DNA of 64,000 nt from Streptomyces sp. WM6386 (lineage in GTDB: Bacteria > Actinomycetota > Actinomycetes > Streptomycetales > Streptomycetaceae). Below are positions 31,898 through 40,127 of this stretch, piece after piece; position 1 is the stretch's first letter, and every line of letters begins with the position of its first letter. Location: assembly GCF_000972385.1 (NCBI RefSeq), contig NZ_JXTE01000013.1:79906-143905 (forward strand), read 5' to 3'. The position numbers and the translations under genes were made by a program. The notes under the pieces are model-generated. The model made no database searches, had not been told where the DNA came from, and saw nothing but the letters and a program-made list of their open reading frames with translations.

Positions 31898-34357
31898 TCA
31901 CCGCTGTCGCCTCCGGGTGGCGAGCAACAGAGCGATGTCGTCGGGCCGGTCGGCGGCGTGCCGGGCCGCCGCGGTGAGCCAGTCGGCCACACCCGCCAGA
32001 CGTGCCGTGGGGGCTCCGGCGCGGGCGAGGGCCACGCGCAGCGCGCTGATGCCGTCGTCGATGTCGATGCCCGGCCGCTCGACCAGACCGTCGGTGTAGA
32101 GCGCCAGGACGGCGCCCGGCTCGATCCGCAACTCCGTGACCGGGTAACGGGCGCCCGGGTCCACCCCGAGCACGACGCCGCCGGGCAGGTCGAGGACGCG
32201 GGTGCTGCCGTCGGGGTTGCGCAGCAGGGGCGGTGGGTGTCCCGCGCGGGCCACCCGGGCGAGCCCGGTGACCGGGTCCAGACGGATGTAGCAGCAACTG
32301 GCGAACTGACCGGGGTCGAGGTCGATGAGGAGATGGTTCGTGCCGCTCATCACCTCGTCGGGCGGCCGGTCGCCGAGCGCGAACGCCCGCACCGCGCTGC
32401 GCAGTTGGCCCATCGTCGCGGCGGCCTGCACGCCGTGTCCCTGGACGTCCCCGATGACCAGGGCCAGACCGTCGCCCGCCTCGACGACGTCGTACCAGTC
32501 CCCGCCCACCTCCATGCCCTGGGTGCCGGGCAGATAGCGGCCCGCCGTCTCCACCAGCGGATGGTCCGTCAGACGGCGGGGGAGCAGCGCCTGTTGGAGA
32601 CCGCGGGCGAGTGCGGCCTCGCTCTCGTAGCGCCGTGCCTTGTCCATCGCGTGGGCGATCAGCCCGGTGAGCGCGGTGAGGACCGAGCGTTCCTCGCCGG
32701 TGAAGGTCCGGGGGCGGTCGAAGCCCAGGATGCAGGAGCCGACCGGACGCCCCGAGGCGATCAGCGGCAGGAAGGCACGGGCGCCCTCCGTCGCGTCCAG
32801 CGGGATGCCCGGGTAGGCGTCGGTGAGTTGCTGCATCGAGTCGAAGAACAGGGGCTTGCCGGTGGTGAGCGTCTCCACGCCGGGCAGATGCGTGTCGAGC
32901 CCCACGCCGTCGAACGGCGCGAGGAAGCCCGGCGGGAAGCCGGACTCCCACGCCAGGTACAGATGCCGGTCCTGGAGGAGGTAGATCGCCAGCCGGCGAC
33001 CCCCGAACACGGGCAGCAGCTCCTTCATGACCACGGCCGACACCTGACGGGCGGTGACCGCCTCGGTCAGCGCGATGGCCAGCACGATCGGGCGGTACAG
33101 CGGCGCCAGCGACGACGTACCCGTCTTGGCGGCCTCGAAGGTGTCGGCGGAGTCCGGCATCCGGCTCGTCGGCTGAACCGTGCAGGTCAGCACGTCCGGA
33201 CCGGGGTAGACCGACAGTGCGAGCCAGTCGCCCTCGTAGGCGTCGTCCACGTCGGGTGGCCGCCGCACATGGAGATGCACCGGCTCGGGCGACAGCAGGG
33301 CGCTGCGCAGATGGTCCTCGAAGTCCGGCTGGGCCAGCCAGGGCACGCCGTCCCACAGCGGGTGGCCCAGGAGTACGTCCCGCGGCCGGCGCAGCAGCTG
33401 TGCGGCGCGGGGATTCGCGTAGGTGACCAGCCCCAGCCGGTCCAGGCAGAACACGCCCTCCGGCAGCAGATCGGCGGCGGCGTCGGCCGCCGAACCGGGG
33501 CCGGGATCGAGGACGAAACCCCTGACGGGCCGAGCGCCGGACGCGGTTGAGGAGGTCTCGGGGGTCCAGAACTCCATGAGCCGCAGCCCGCCGTCCGCGG
33601 CCCGCACATACAGCGGCAGCGACGGGGTGCTCGCGGCGGTCTCCCGCAGTGCGGCGAGCACATGCTGGGTGTCGTCGGGGGCCACGGCGCGGGCCAGCGC
33701 CTCGACCGTGCCGCCGAACTCCGTGGGGGCCACGCCCAGCAGGGCATGCAGATGCGCGTCCGCGGTGACCACACCGGTCGCCGGATCCCAGGCGAACCGT
33801 CCGAGCCGTCCCGCCGATGCATGCGCGGTCGGCGGCCGCACGCACATCGGCTCACCGTCCCAGGCGACCGGGTCGGTGTCCCGCAGATCCTCCAGACGGC
33901 GGGCCAGAACCTCAGCCACCCGCGCCACCCGTTCCCGCTCGGCCAGCACCTCGGTGGCGTCCGCGGCGGTAGGGCGCAGCACGGTCAGTACGCCGAAGGT
34001 CGTGGACGTGCCCACGACCGGTACGTACAGCGATCCGAACTGGAACGGCAGACCGGCCGCGAACTGGGGGTAACGGCGCATGGTCTCCGTGGCGTTCGGC
34101 AGCACGACCTGCACCCCGAGCCGGTAGGCGTCCGCGACGGGGAACGGACGGTCGGCGTGCAGCCGCCACCATGGCCGGAACAAGGGTCCCGGGAGCCCGG
34201 CGAGCACCGCGAGGCGCAGCATCCCGGGGGTGCTCGAACGCAGGTAGACGCCGCCGGCGTGACCACCGCCCGCGCCGATCGCCTCCGTCGAGGCGTCGAT
34301 CAGCAGCGCGGCCAGCCGTCCCGGCGTCCGGTGCGCGTCCTCGCCGCTCCCAGTCAT
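31898..34357 (-). CDS. Cytoplasmic PAS/GAF-PP2C (SpoIIE) phosphatase
   Basis: 819 residues from ATG 34357 (MTGSGEDAHRTPG); an upstream in-frame start at 34429 adds 24 residues of low-complexity Arg. GAF-like region at about 15-165, PAS-like regions at about 180-300 and 310-410, a second GAF at about 430-585, then the SpoIIE phosphatase with GGDWYDV (618-624), GDVQGHG (636-642) and RPDDIALLLA at the end. There is no membrane segment and no HATPase domain. It is 73 bp behind the larger sensor phosphatase on the same strand, but both have their own start and may be paralogues rather than partners. Confidence 0.9.
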   Translation of the reverse strand: MTGSGEDAHRTPGRLAALLIDASTEAIGAGGGHAGGVYLRSSTPGMLRLAVLAGLPGPLFRPWWRLHADRPFPVADAYRLGVQVVLPNATETMRRYPQFAAGLPFQFGSLYVPVVGTSTTFGVLTVLRPTAADATEVLAERERVARVAEVLARRLEDLRDTDPVAWDGEPMCVRPPTAHASAGRLGRFAWDPATGVVTADAHLHALLGVAPTEFGGTVEALARAVAPDDTQHVLAALRETAASTPSLPLYVRAADGGLRLMEFWTPETSSTASGARPVRGFVLDPGPGSAADAAADLLPEGVFCLDRLGLVTYANPRAAQLLRRPRDVLLGHPLWDGVPWLAQPDFEDHLRSALLSPEPVHLHVRRPPDVDDAYEGDWLALSVYPGPDVLTCTVQPTSRMPDSADTFEAAKTGTSSLAPLYRPIVLAIALTEAVTARQVSAVVMKELLPVFGGRRLAIYLLQDRHLYLAWESGFPPGFLAPFDGVGLDTHLPGVETLTTGKPLFFDSMQQLTDAYPGIPLDATEGARAFLPLIASGRPVGSCILGFDRPRTFTGEERSVLTALTGLIAHAMDKARRYESEAALARGLQQALLPRRLTDHPLVETAGRYLPGTQGMEVGGDWYDVVEAGDGLALVIGDVQGHGVQAAATMGQLRSAVRAFALGDRPPDEVMSGTNHLLIDLDPGQFASCCYIRLDPVTGLARVARAGHPPPLLRNPDGSTRVLDLPGGVVLGVDPGARYPVTELRIEPGAVLALYTDGLVERPGIDIDDGISALRVALARAGAPTARLAGVADWLTAAARHAADRPDDIALLLATRRRQR

Positions 34358-34460
34358 CGGCCTGCCTCGTCCCTGCGCCGCCCCACGGGCGACACAGCAA
34401 GAATGCGCCACGAGGTGCCTGCGGCGCATCCGGGTGGGGCAGATGTGACGGAAGCCGGGC

Positions 34461-34479
34461 GGGGGGCCGGGTGCCCCCC
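34461..34479. terminator. GC hairpin downstream of the serine hydrolase gene
   Basis: GGGGGGC (34461-34467) pairs with GCCCCCC (34473-34479) around 5 nt, 41 bp beyond the stop at 34521 on the minus strand. Confidence 0.6.
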
Positions 34480-34520
34480 ACGGTCGGGTGGTACGAAGAC
34501 CCGGGCGCAGGGCGCAGGGC

Positions 34521-35627
34521 TCAGCCGGCGAGCCCCTGCAGCCCCTCGTAGGCCGCCATCACCAGTTCCAGGCCCCGCTGGTCCGCCCCCGGCTCGCGCA
34601 TCTGGTTCGTCACGTACGCCACGGTCATACGGGCGTCCGGGTCGATCATGACGAGTGAGCCGCCCCAGCCGCCCCAGCCGTACGTGGTGCCGAAGCGGCC
34701 GTAGCCGAGGCCCCAGCTCACCGGCATGCCCAGGATGCGGTCCTCGCCGCTGTACTGCTCCTCCCAGGCCCGTGCGCAGCCCGCCGGGGACAGCAGCCGG
34801 GCGCTGCCCACCGTGCCCGCGCAGGCCATCGCCGACTGGACGAGGGCGACCGAGCGGGCGTTGCCGAAGCCGCTCGCCGCGGGGATCTGGGACCGGCGCC
34901 AGGACACGCTGTTGCCGTCCCGGAGGCGGATCCCGGTCGCCGTGGAGGGGGTCGGGTCCTGGCCCGCGGCCCCGGCGACGTAGTCCTCGTCCTGACCGGG
35001 CGGCGCAACGGCGAGCGCGACACGGTGGTCGTGCTCGGCGGACAACCCCATCCGGAAGTCGGCGCCGAGCGGCCCGGCCACCTCTTCGGCGAAGAACGCG
35101 CCCGGCGTCCGGCCCGTGATCCGGCGGACGACCTCGCCGACGAGGAACCCCTGCGTCAGCGAGTGGTACCCGGCCGCGGTCCCGGGCTCCCACTGCGGCG
35201 CCAGCGCGGCCAGCCGCGCCGTGACCGCCGCCCAGTCGTACAGCTCCTCCACCGGCCCGTCGTAGTCCGGCAGACCCGCGGTGTGCGAGAGCAGATGCCG
35301 TACGAGCACCTTCTCCTTGCCCGCCGCGGCGAACTCCGGCCAGTACCGGGCGACCGGCGCGTCCACGTCGAGATCGCCCCGGTCCGCCAGCACCAGCGCG
35401 GACAGCGCCGTCATCGTCTTGGTGACCGACCAGACGTTGGTGACGGTGTCCCGCTCCCACGGCACCGTGCGGCCGGCGTCCGCGAAGCCGCCCCAGACGT
35501 CCACCACGGGCTCACCGCCCACGAAGACCGCGGCCGAACCACCCACGTCCCCGGCGTCGAGGAAACCGGCCAGTGCGTTCGGCACGGCGGTGAACAGATC
35601 GTCGTACGAGCCCCGAATGTCTGCCAT
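34521..35627 (-). CDS. Beta-lactamase-family serine hydrolase (class C fold)
   Basis: 368 residues without signal peptide. The nucleophile motif is SVTK near residue 68 (S-x-x-K) and the second motif YHSLTQG carries the tyrosine. The C-terminal GWGGWGGS replaces the KTG triad with a glycine motif, common in esterase-like members. Cytoplasmic members act as esterases or D-peptidases, not antibiotic resistance enzymes. It diverges from a PAS-PP2C phosphatase gene at 35765. A second, only distantly similar member lies at 45972-47081. Confidence 0.88.
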   Translation of the reverse strand: MADIRGSYDDLFTAVPNALAGFLDAGDVGGSAAVFVGGEPVVDVWGGFADAGRTVPWERDTVTNVWSVTKTMTALSALVLADRGDLDVDAPVARYWPEFAAAGKEKVLVRHLLSHTAGLPDYDGPVEELYDWAAVTARLAALAPQWEPGTAAGYHSLTQGFLVGEVVRRITGRTPGAFFAEEVAGPLGADFRMGLSAEHDHRVALAVAPPGQDEDYVAGAAGQDPTPSTATGIRLRDGNSVSWRRSQIPAASGFGNARSVALVQSAMACAGTVGSARLLSPAGCARAWEEQYSGEDRILGMPVSWGLGYGRFGTTYGWGGWGGSLVMIDPDARMTVAYVTNQMREPGADQRGLELVMAAYEGLQGLAG

Positions 35628-35719
35628 GCGCGGAATCTAGCCCGTGGGGACAGGGCCGGGGCAACCGAATTACCGGCACCCGCGGTCCGCGAGAACCGCC
35701 CGCCGGCAGCTCACGGCTC

Positions 35720-35743
35720 ATATCGTGGAAAGTGATGCGATAT
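35720..35743. promoter_or_regulatory. Short inverted repeat upstream of the PAS-PP2C gene
   Basis: ATATCG (35720-35725) and CGATAT (35738-35743) are exact complements with 12 nt between, 21 bp before the ATG. The stretch is AT-richer than its surroundings and may be promoter or operator. Confidence 0.3.
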
Positions 35744-35764
35744 CGGCAGTGAGGCGGCAGTGCC

Positions 35765-36994
35765 ATGGCGGACGCGGGGATCGACTACGCAGCGGTGTTC
35801 CAGGCCCTGCCCGGCATGGTGGCGGTCCTGACCCCCGAGCTGGTGTACGCGGACGCCAACGAGGAGTTCGTCCGTATGTCCGGCCGCAGCCGGGAGCAGC
35901 TGGTCGGCCACTACCTCTTCGACGTCTTCCCGGACAACCCGGAGGACCCGGCCGCCTCCGGCATGCGCAATCTGGCCGCCTCCCTGCAGCGCGTCCTGAC
36001 CACCGGCGAGCGCGACACCATGGCCGTGCAGCGCTACGACGTCCGGTCGCTGGAGCTGCCGGGGCGCTGGGAGGAGCACTACTGGAGCCCGGTCAACGCC
36101 CCCGTGCTGGGCCCCGACGGCGAGGTCGTCCTCCTTGTGCACCGGGTGGAGGAGGTCACCGAGTTCATCCGCGACCGCGGCGGACCCGTCGGCACCCGGG
36201 CTCGCGCGCTGGAGGCCGAACTGTACATCCGTGCCCGGGAGTTGCAGGAGGTCAACGAGCGCCTGAGAAAGGCCCACGCCCGCGAGCGCGAGGTCGCGCT
36301 GGCGCTTCAGGAGGCCATGCTGCCGACGCCCCGGCTGAAGGGGGACCACCGGGTGGCTGTCCGCTACCGGCCCGCGATCGGTGCGCTGAACGTGTGCGGC
36401 GACTGGTACGACCTCGTGGATCTGGTCGGCGGCGACCGTATCGGTGTCGCGGTCGGTGACGTCGTCGGCCACGGACTGGCGGCGGCCTGCGCGATGGGTC
36501 AGCTGCGCAGCGCGCTGAGCGCCGCCTCGCGGGTGGCCGAGGGCCCCGCGCAGGCCCTCGACGTCCTGGGCCGCTACGCACATGTGGTGGCCGGCGCGGA
36601 GTCCGCCACGGTGGTCATCACGTTCATCGACTTCGACGCCCGCACCGTCACCTACAGCAGTGCGGGGCATCCTCCGCCGGTCCTGGTCCACGCCGACGGC
36701 AAGGTCGAGTTCCTCGACGCGGCCACGGACCCGCCGCTGGACGCCAGCCCCGACCCGGTCCCGCGACCGCAGGCGACGACCGCCTTCGCCGACGGTGCCA
36801 CTCTGGTGCTCTACACCGACGGCCTGGTGGAACGCCGCCGCGAGGACATCGAGATCGGTCTGGAACGCCTGGCGGACTCCCTCACCCGTCACCGGGACGC
36901 CGATCCGGAGACGCTGGCGGACGCGGTCCTGCGGGAACTCCTCCCGCCGGAGGGGGCCACGGACGACACGGCCCTGCTCGTCGTACGACTGTGA
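35765..36994 (+). CDS. PAS-PP2C (SpoIIE) phosphatase
   Basis: 409 residues. A single PAS domain (about 8-135, VFQALPGMVAVLTPELVYAD) is followed by a coiled-coil linker (about 145-185) and the phosphatase domain. Motifs are CGDWYDLV (from 211, where the usual first Gly is Cys), GDVVGHG (231-237), SSAGHPPPVL, LYTDGLVERR and ATDDTALLVV. It is soluble and lacks a kinase-like HATPase domain. It belongs to the class that dephosphorylates STAS-domain anti-anti-sigma factors in response to a signal at the PAS domain. The Cys-for-Gly change beside the metal motif is unusual but not expected to abolish activity. Confidence 0.9.
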   Translation: MADAGIDYAAVFQALPGMVAVLTPELVYADANEEFVRMSGRSREQLVGHYLFDVFPDNPEDPAASGMRNLAASLQRVLTTGERDTMAVQRYDVRSLELPGRWEEHYWSPVNAPVLGPDGEVVLLVHRVEEVTEFIRDRGGPVGTRARALEAELYIRARELQEVNERLRKAHAREREVALALQEAMLPTPRLKGDHRVAVRYRPAIGALNVCGDWYDLVDLVGGDRIGVAVGDVVGHGLAAACAMGQLRSALSAASRVAEGPAQALDVLGRYAHVVAGAESATVVITFIDFDARTVTYSSAGHPPPVLVHADGKVEFLDAATDPPLDASPDPVPRPQATTAFADGATLVLYTDGLVERRREDIEIGLERLADSLTRHRDADPETLADAVLRELLPPEGATDDTALLVVRL

Positions 36995-36996
36995 GG

Positions 36997-37063
36997 AGCG
37001 GGTCCTCCGGGCAGGGCCGGGGCCGTGCGCTCGGCCGTGCGTGCGCCCCGGAGGTGATCCGCT
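36997..37063. terminator. Long imperfect hairpin between convergent genes
   Basis: AGCGG (36997-37001) pairs with CCGCT (37059-37063), and CCTCCGGGC (37004-37012) pairs with GCCCCGGAGG (37045-37054) with one bulge. It fills the gap between the PAS-PP2C and MFS gene ends. Confidence 0.6.
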
Positions 37064-37069
37064 GCCGTG

Positions 37070-38272
37070 TCAGGCCGACGGCAGCGCACGTCTGCCGAGC
37101 AGGAGCGGTGTGGCGAGGAGGAGGAGTCCGGCCACGGCGATGGCGGTGCGGGTGGTGGTGAGGCCGGCCAGCAGGCCCCAGAGCGCGGTCAGGGCGGCGA
37201 TGGTCAGTTTGGCACTGATGGACCAGGCGGACAGCGTGCGGGCGACACGGTCGGGCGGGGTGTGTTCGAGCCGGTAGGTGGCCAGGACCGGGTTGAAGAC
37301 GCCGATGCAGGTGATGAGTCCGAGTTCGACGACCATGACCAGCAGGAGTCCGGGTACACCGGGACCGACGAAGGCCAGCCCCAGCGGCCAGCACACCCGC
37401 AGGGTTCCGGCGGTGACGAGCACCTCGTGCCGGCCGAACCGTGCGACGAGCCGCCGGGACAGACGTGCGCCGATCAGTCCGCCGACGCACGGCACCGCGA
37501 AGGCGAGGCTGTACTGCCAGGGCGCGAAATGGAGGCCGCCGAGCATGAGGACGGAGAGCAGCGGGGCGGCCACCATGATCAGCCCGTTGACGAGGACGGC
37601 GTTGAGGAACAGCGGGCGCAGCACCGGATCGGTGAGGATGAAGCGCCAGCCGTCGAGCAGGTCACGGCTCCTGAGCCGGATTCCCTTCTCGGGCCGTACC
37701 GGGCGGCTCTCCTTCTTCCCGCCCATGGCGCGGATTCCGACCGCCGAGAGCAGATAGCTGACGGCGTCGGCGACGACGGTCACCACGGGGCCGAGCAGTC
37801 CGATCGCCGCGCCGCCGAGGGGTGGCCCGATCATGGTGGTGGTCCACATCGTGGCCTCGAACCGTCCGTTGGCGGTCAGCAGATCCCCCTGCGGCACCAG
37901 GGCCTTGAGACAGGCGCCGGACGCGGCGGTGAAGGTGATGTCGGCCGCGGCGACAAGCACTGACACAACCAGAAGTTGTGCGAAGCCCAGTCGATCGAAG
38001 GCGTACGCGACAGGGACGCTCAGCAGCAGTGCGCACCGGGCCAGATCCATGGCCATCATCACCGGCCGCTTACGGCGGAACTCCACCCACGGCCCGAGCG
38101 GCACCGCAACCACCGCCCCGACCGCGAGCCCCGCCGCCGCCAGCGCCGACACCTGGGCCGGACCTGCGTGCAGCACGAGGATCGCGATCAGCGGAAAGGC
38201 GTGAAGGGCCAGCGCGGTGCCCAGCGCACTGACGCCGTACGCCGCCCACAACCACCCGAAGGACCGCCCCAT
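37070..38272 (-). CDS. MFS transporter (EntS/YfiS-like drug or metabolite exporter)
   Basis: 400 residues from ATG 38272 with GAGAGAGG upstream; the longer frame to 38335 lacks a ribosome site. About twelve membrane segments run from FGWLWAAYGVSALGTALAL to the final LLLLATPLLLG. The inter-domain loop is long and basic, and the conserved loop 2-3 motif reads LGPWVEFRRKRPVMMAMD. This fits the MFS_3 (enterobactin-exporter-like) branch. It diverges from a LysR gene with a palindromic operator between them, and a second near-copy of that operator lies inside this gene. Confidence 0.9.
   Translation of the reverse strand: MGRSFGWLWAAYGVSALGTALALHAFPLIAILVLHAGPAQVSALAAAGLAVGAVVAVPLGPWVEFRRKRPVMMAMDLARCALLLSVPVAYAFDRLGFAQLLVVSVLVAAADITFTAASGACLKALVPQGDLLTANGRFEATMWTTTMIGPPLGGAAIGLLGPVVTVVADAVSYLLSAVGIRAMGGKKESRPVRPEKGIRLRSRDLLDGWRFILTDPVLRPLFLNAVLVNGLIMVAAPLLSVLMLGGLHFAPWQYSLAFAVPCVGGLIGARLSRRLVARFGRHEVLVTAGTLRVCWPLGLAFVGPGVPGLLLVMVVELGLITCIGVFNPVLATYRLEHTPPDRVARTLSAWSISAKLTIAALTALWGLLAGLTTTRTAIAVAGLLLLATPLLLGRRALPSA
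37964..37980. promoter_or_regulatory. Second copy of the LysR-type operator inside the MFS gene
   Basis: CACAACC-AGA-AGTTGTG differs from the promoter copy at 38353-38369 by two bases and keeps 6 of 7 dyad pairs. It lies 389 bp away within the coding sequence. DNA looping between a promoter and an intragenic site is possible. Confidence 0.4.
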
Positions 38273-38352
38273 GCCGCCGCCTCTCTCCCTGATCCACGGA
38301 CATCCAAGCGGTCCACGGATCCAGAGATCAAACAACCCCCGAGCGGCTCGGA

Positions 38353-38369
38353 CACAACCAGGGGTTGTG
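38353..38369. promoter_or_regulatory. LysR operator between MFS and LysR genes
   Basis: CACAACC-AGG-GGTTGTG is a perfect 7-3-7 inverted repeat that ends 16 bp before the LysR start codon and about 80 bp from the MFS start. LysR proteins bind such dyads (T-N11-A type or related) to autoregulate and control the divergent gene. Confidence 0.6.
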
Positions 38370-38385
38370 GCTCTACGATGGCGCC

Positions 38386-39315
38386 ATGGACCTCGATGCC
38401 GTGCGGACGTTCGTGACGGCCGCGGAGACGGGACGGCTGCAGGACGCCGCCACGACCCTGGCGGTCACCCAGCAGGCGGTCTCCAAGCGCGTCGCCGCGC
38501 TGGAGAAGGAGCTCGCCGTACGACTGTTCACGCGCACTCCGCGAGGGGTGCGGCTCACCATCGACGGTCAGGCGTTCCTGCCGCACGCCCGGGCGCTTCT
38601 CGACACCGCGGAGCGGGCCATGGCCTCCGTACGGCCCGGCTCCCGTGCCCTGCGCGTGGACGTGATCGGCCGCCGGCTGGGCCCGGCCGCACTGCTGCGC
38701 GGCTTCCATCGCGCGTGTCCCGAGGTCGAACTCGATGTGGTGACCCTCTTCGATGCCAGGGAGGCGCTGGCCGCCATCCGCTCCGGCACGATCGACGCCT
38801 CCTTCCGCGCCGTCACCGTCCCCGCCCGCCGGCTCCCCGACGGCATCGCCGCGGCGCGGGTGTACGACGAGCCCGTCCAGCTGCTGACCGGGCCGCGGCA
38901 CGCCCTGTCCACGGCCCGCGCGGTCACCCCGGCCCAGCTCGCCGGGCACCGGATCTGGATGCCGGGCCTGGTCGCCGACACCGAATGGGCGGCGTACTAC
39001 GACGAGTTCGCCACGGAGTTCGGCCTCACCATCGAGGCGACCGGACCCGACTTCGGCACCGATCCGCTCCTGGACACGATCGCCGACTCCCCGCGGCTGG
39101 CCACGCTGGTCGGCGAACAGACCCGCATGGTCTGGCCCACCGACCAGGACCTGCGCCGCATCACACTGCGCGACCCGATGCCGGTGTACCCGCACTCACT
39201 GCTCTGGCGGTCGGACAACCCCCACCCCGCCCTCGAGAGGCTCCGTACCTACCTCGACAGTGCGGGGCCGGGCCGTCTCGACGCGGAGACCTGGTCGCCG
39301 CACTGGGCGCAGTGA
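38386..39315 (+). CDS. LysR-family transcriptional regulator
   Basis: 309 residues, ATG 38386. The helix-turn-helix (about 1-60) reads MDLDAVRTFVTAAETGRLQD, then AATTLAVTQQAVSKRVAALE. The periplasmic-binding-like effector domain (about 90-300) has no unusual features. It diverges from the MFS gene, so the likely role is ligand-dependent control of export of an unknown compound, together with self-regulation through the 17-bp dyad in the shared promoter region. Confidence 0.92.
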   Translation: MDLDAVRTFVTAAETGRLQDAATTLAVTQQAVSKRVAALEKELAVRLFTRTPRGVRLTIDGQAFLPHARALLDTAERAMASVRPGSRALRVDVIGRRLGPAALLRGFHRACPEVELDVVTLFDAREALAAIRSGTIDASFRAVTVPARRLPDGIAAARVYDEPVQLLTGPRHALSTARAVTPAQLAGHRIWMPGLVADTEWAAYYDEFATEFGLTIEATGPDFGTDPLLDTIADSPRLATLVGEQTRMVWPTDQDLRRITLRDPMPVYPHSLLWRSDNPHPALERLRTYLDSAGPGRLDAETWSPHWAQ

Positions 39316-39339
39316 ATCGGCGGGGGGTGTCGCGAACGG

Positions 39340-39765
39340 TTACGGCGTCGCGTCCCGCCGGCCGTCGATCTCGGCGACCAGTGCCTCGATACGGCTCCTG
39401 ATCTCGTCCCGGATCGGCCGGACGGCCTCGACGCCCTTGCCCGCCGGGTCCTCCAGGGTCCAGTCGAGGTACTTCTTGCCGGGGAAGACCGGGCAGGCGT
39501 CGCCGCAGCCCATGGTGATGACGTAGTCGGACGCCTGGACGGCCTCGGTGGTCAGGATCTTCGGCCGGGCCGCCGAGATGTCGACGCCGATCTCCTTCAT
39601 CGCCTCGACCGCGGACGGGTTGACCTGGTCGCCGGGGACGGAGCCGGCGGAGCGGACCTCGATCCGGTCGCCCGCGAGGTGGGTCAGGAATCCGGCGGCC
39701 ATCTGGGAGCGGCCGGCGTTGTGGACGCAGACGAAGAGCACGGAGGCGAGCGGGGTGTCGGACAT
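39340..39765 (-). CDS. arsC: Arsenate reductase, low-molecular-weight phosphatase type
   Basis: 141 residues. The phosphatase loop CVHNAGRS starts at C13 (C-x5-R) and redox cysteines follow in MGCGDACP (C87, C91), the arrangement of thioredoxin-coupled ArsC that reduces arsenate to arsenite through an intramolecular disulfide cascade. Length is normal. It diverges from arsR1 by only 19 bp, with two tandem ArsR-like dyads across the start region, so it is under direct ArsR control. No thioredoxin or thioredoxin reductase gene is adjacent. Confidence 0.93.
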   Translation of the reverse strand: MSDTPLASVLFVCVHNAGRSQMAAGFLTHLAGDRIEVRSAGSVPGDQVNPSAVEAMKEIGVDISAARPKILTTEAVQASDYVITMGCGDACPVFPGKKYLDWTLEDPAGKGVEAVRPIRDEIRSRIEALVAEIDGRRDATP

Positions 39766-39776
39766 GATGTGAAAGT

Positions 39777-39808
39777 ATCAGCCCATGCTGACATCAGTCG
39801 ACGCTGAT
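39777..39808. promoter_or_regulatory. Two tandem ArsR operator dyads across the arsR1 start
   Basis: ATCAG-N6-CTGAC (39777-39792) is followed at once by ATCAG-N6-CTGAT (39793-39808). The first lies between arsC and arsR1 and includes the arsR1 ATG; the second is inside codons 3-8. The spacing matches ATCA-N8-TGAT elements bound by ArsR proteins. Confidence 0.6.
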
Positions 39809-40099
39809 CTGATGCGGGTGCTGGCCGACCCGCTCCGCCTGCGGATCATCACCCTGCTGGCCCGCGAGACGCTCTGCACCACGCATCTGATCGAGGAGAC
39901 AGGGGCGAAGCAGACCAACCTCTCCAACCATCTGAAGGTGCTGAGAGAGGCGGGTGTGGTGGAGACGGAACCGTGCGGCCGCTTCACCTACTACCGGCTC
40001 ACGCCGGAGGTCATCGCCTCGCTCGCGGGCGGGTTCGCCGAGTTGGCGGAGCTCGCGCGCGCCACCGCGGAGAACAACGTCAAGCGGTCCTGTCCGTGA
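39785..40099 (+). CDS. arsR: ArsR-family repressor lacking the CxC motif
   Basis: 104 residues. Winged helix-turn-helix: LRLRIITLLARETLCTTHLI, then QTNLSNHLKVLREAGVVETE. The helix-3 cysteine pair (CVC) is replaced by LCTTH, leaving C31, C64 (EPCGR) and C103 near the C-terminus (KRSCP). Those three cysteines could form a different thiolate site, as known for several ArsR subfamilies. It is divergent from arsC and co-directional with the MIP channel, 28 bp upstream of the latter. Arsenite or another thiophilic metal is the likely inducer. Confidence 0.85.
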   Translation: MLTSVDADLMRVLADPLRLRIITLLARETLCTTHLIEETGAKQTNLSNHLKVLREAGVVETEPCGRFTYYRLTPEVIASLAGGFAELAELARATAENNVKRSCP

Positions 40100-40127
40100 T
40101 CCCCGAAGACCTTTGTGAGGAGTCCCG

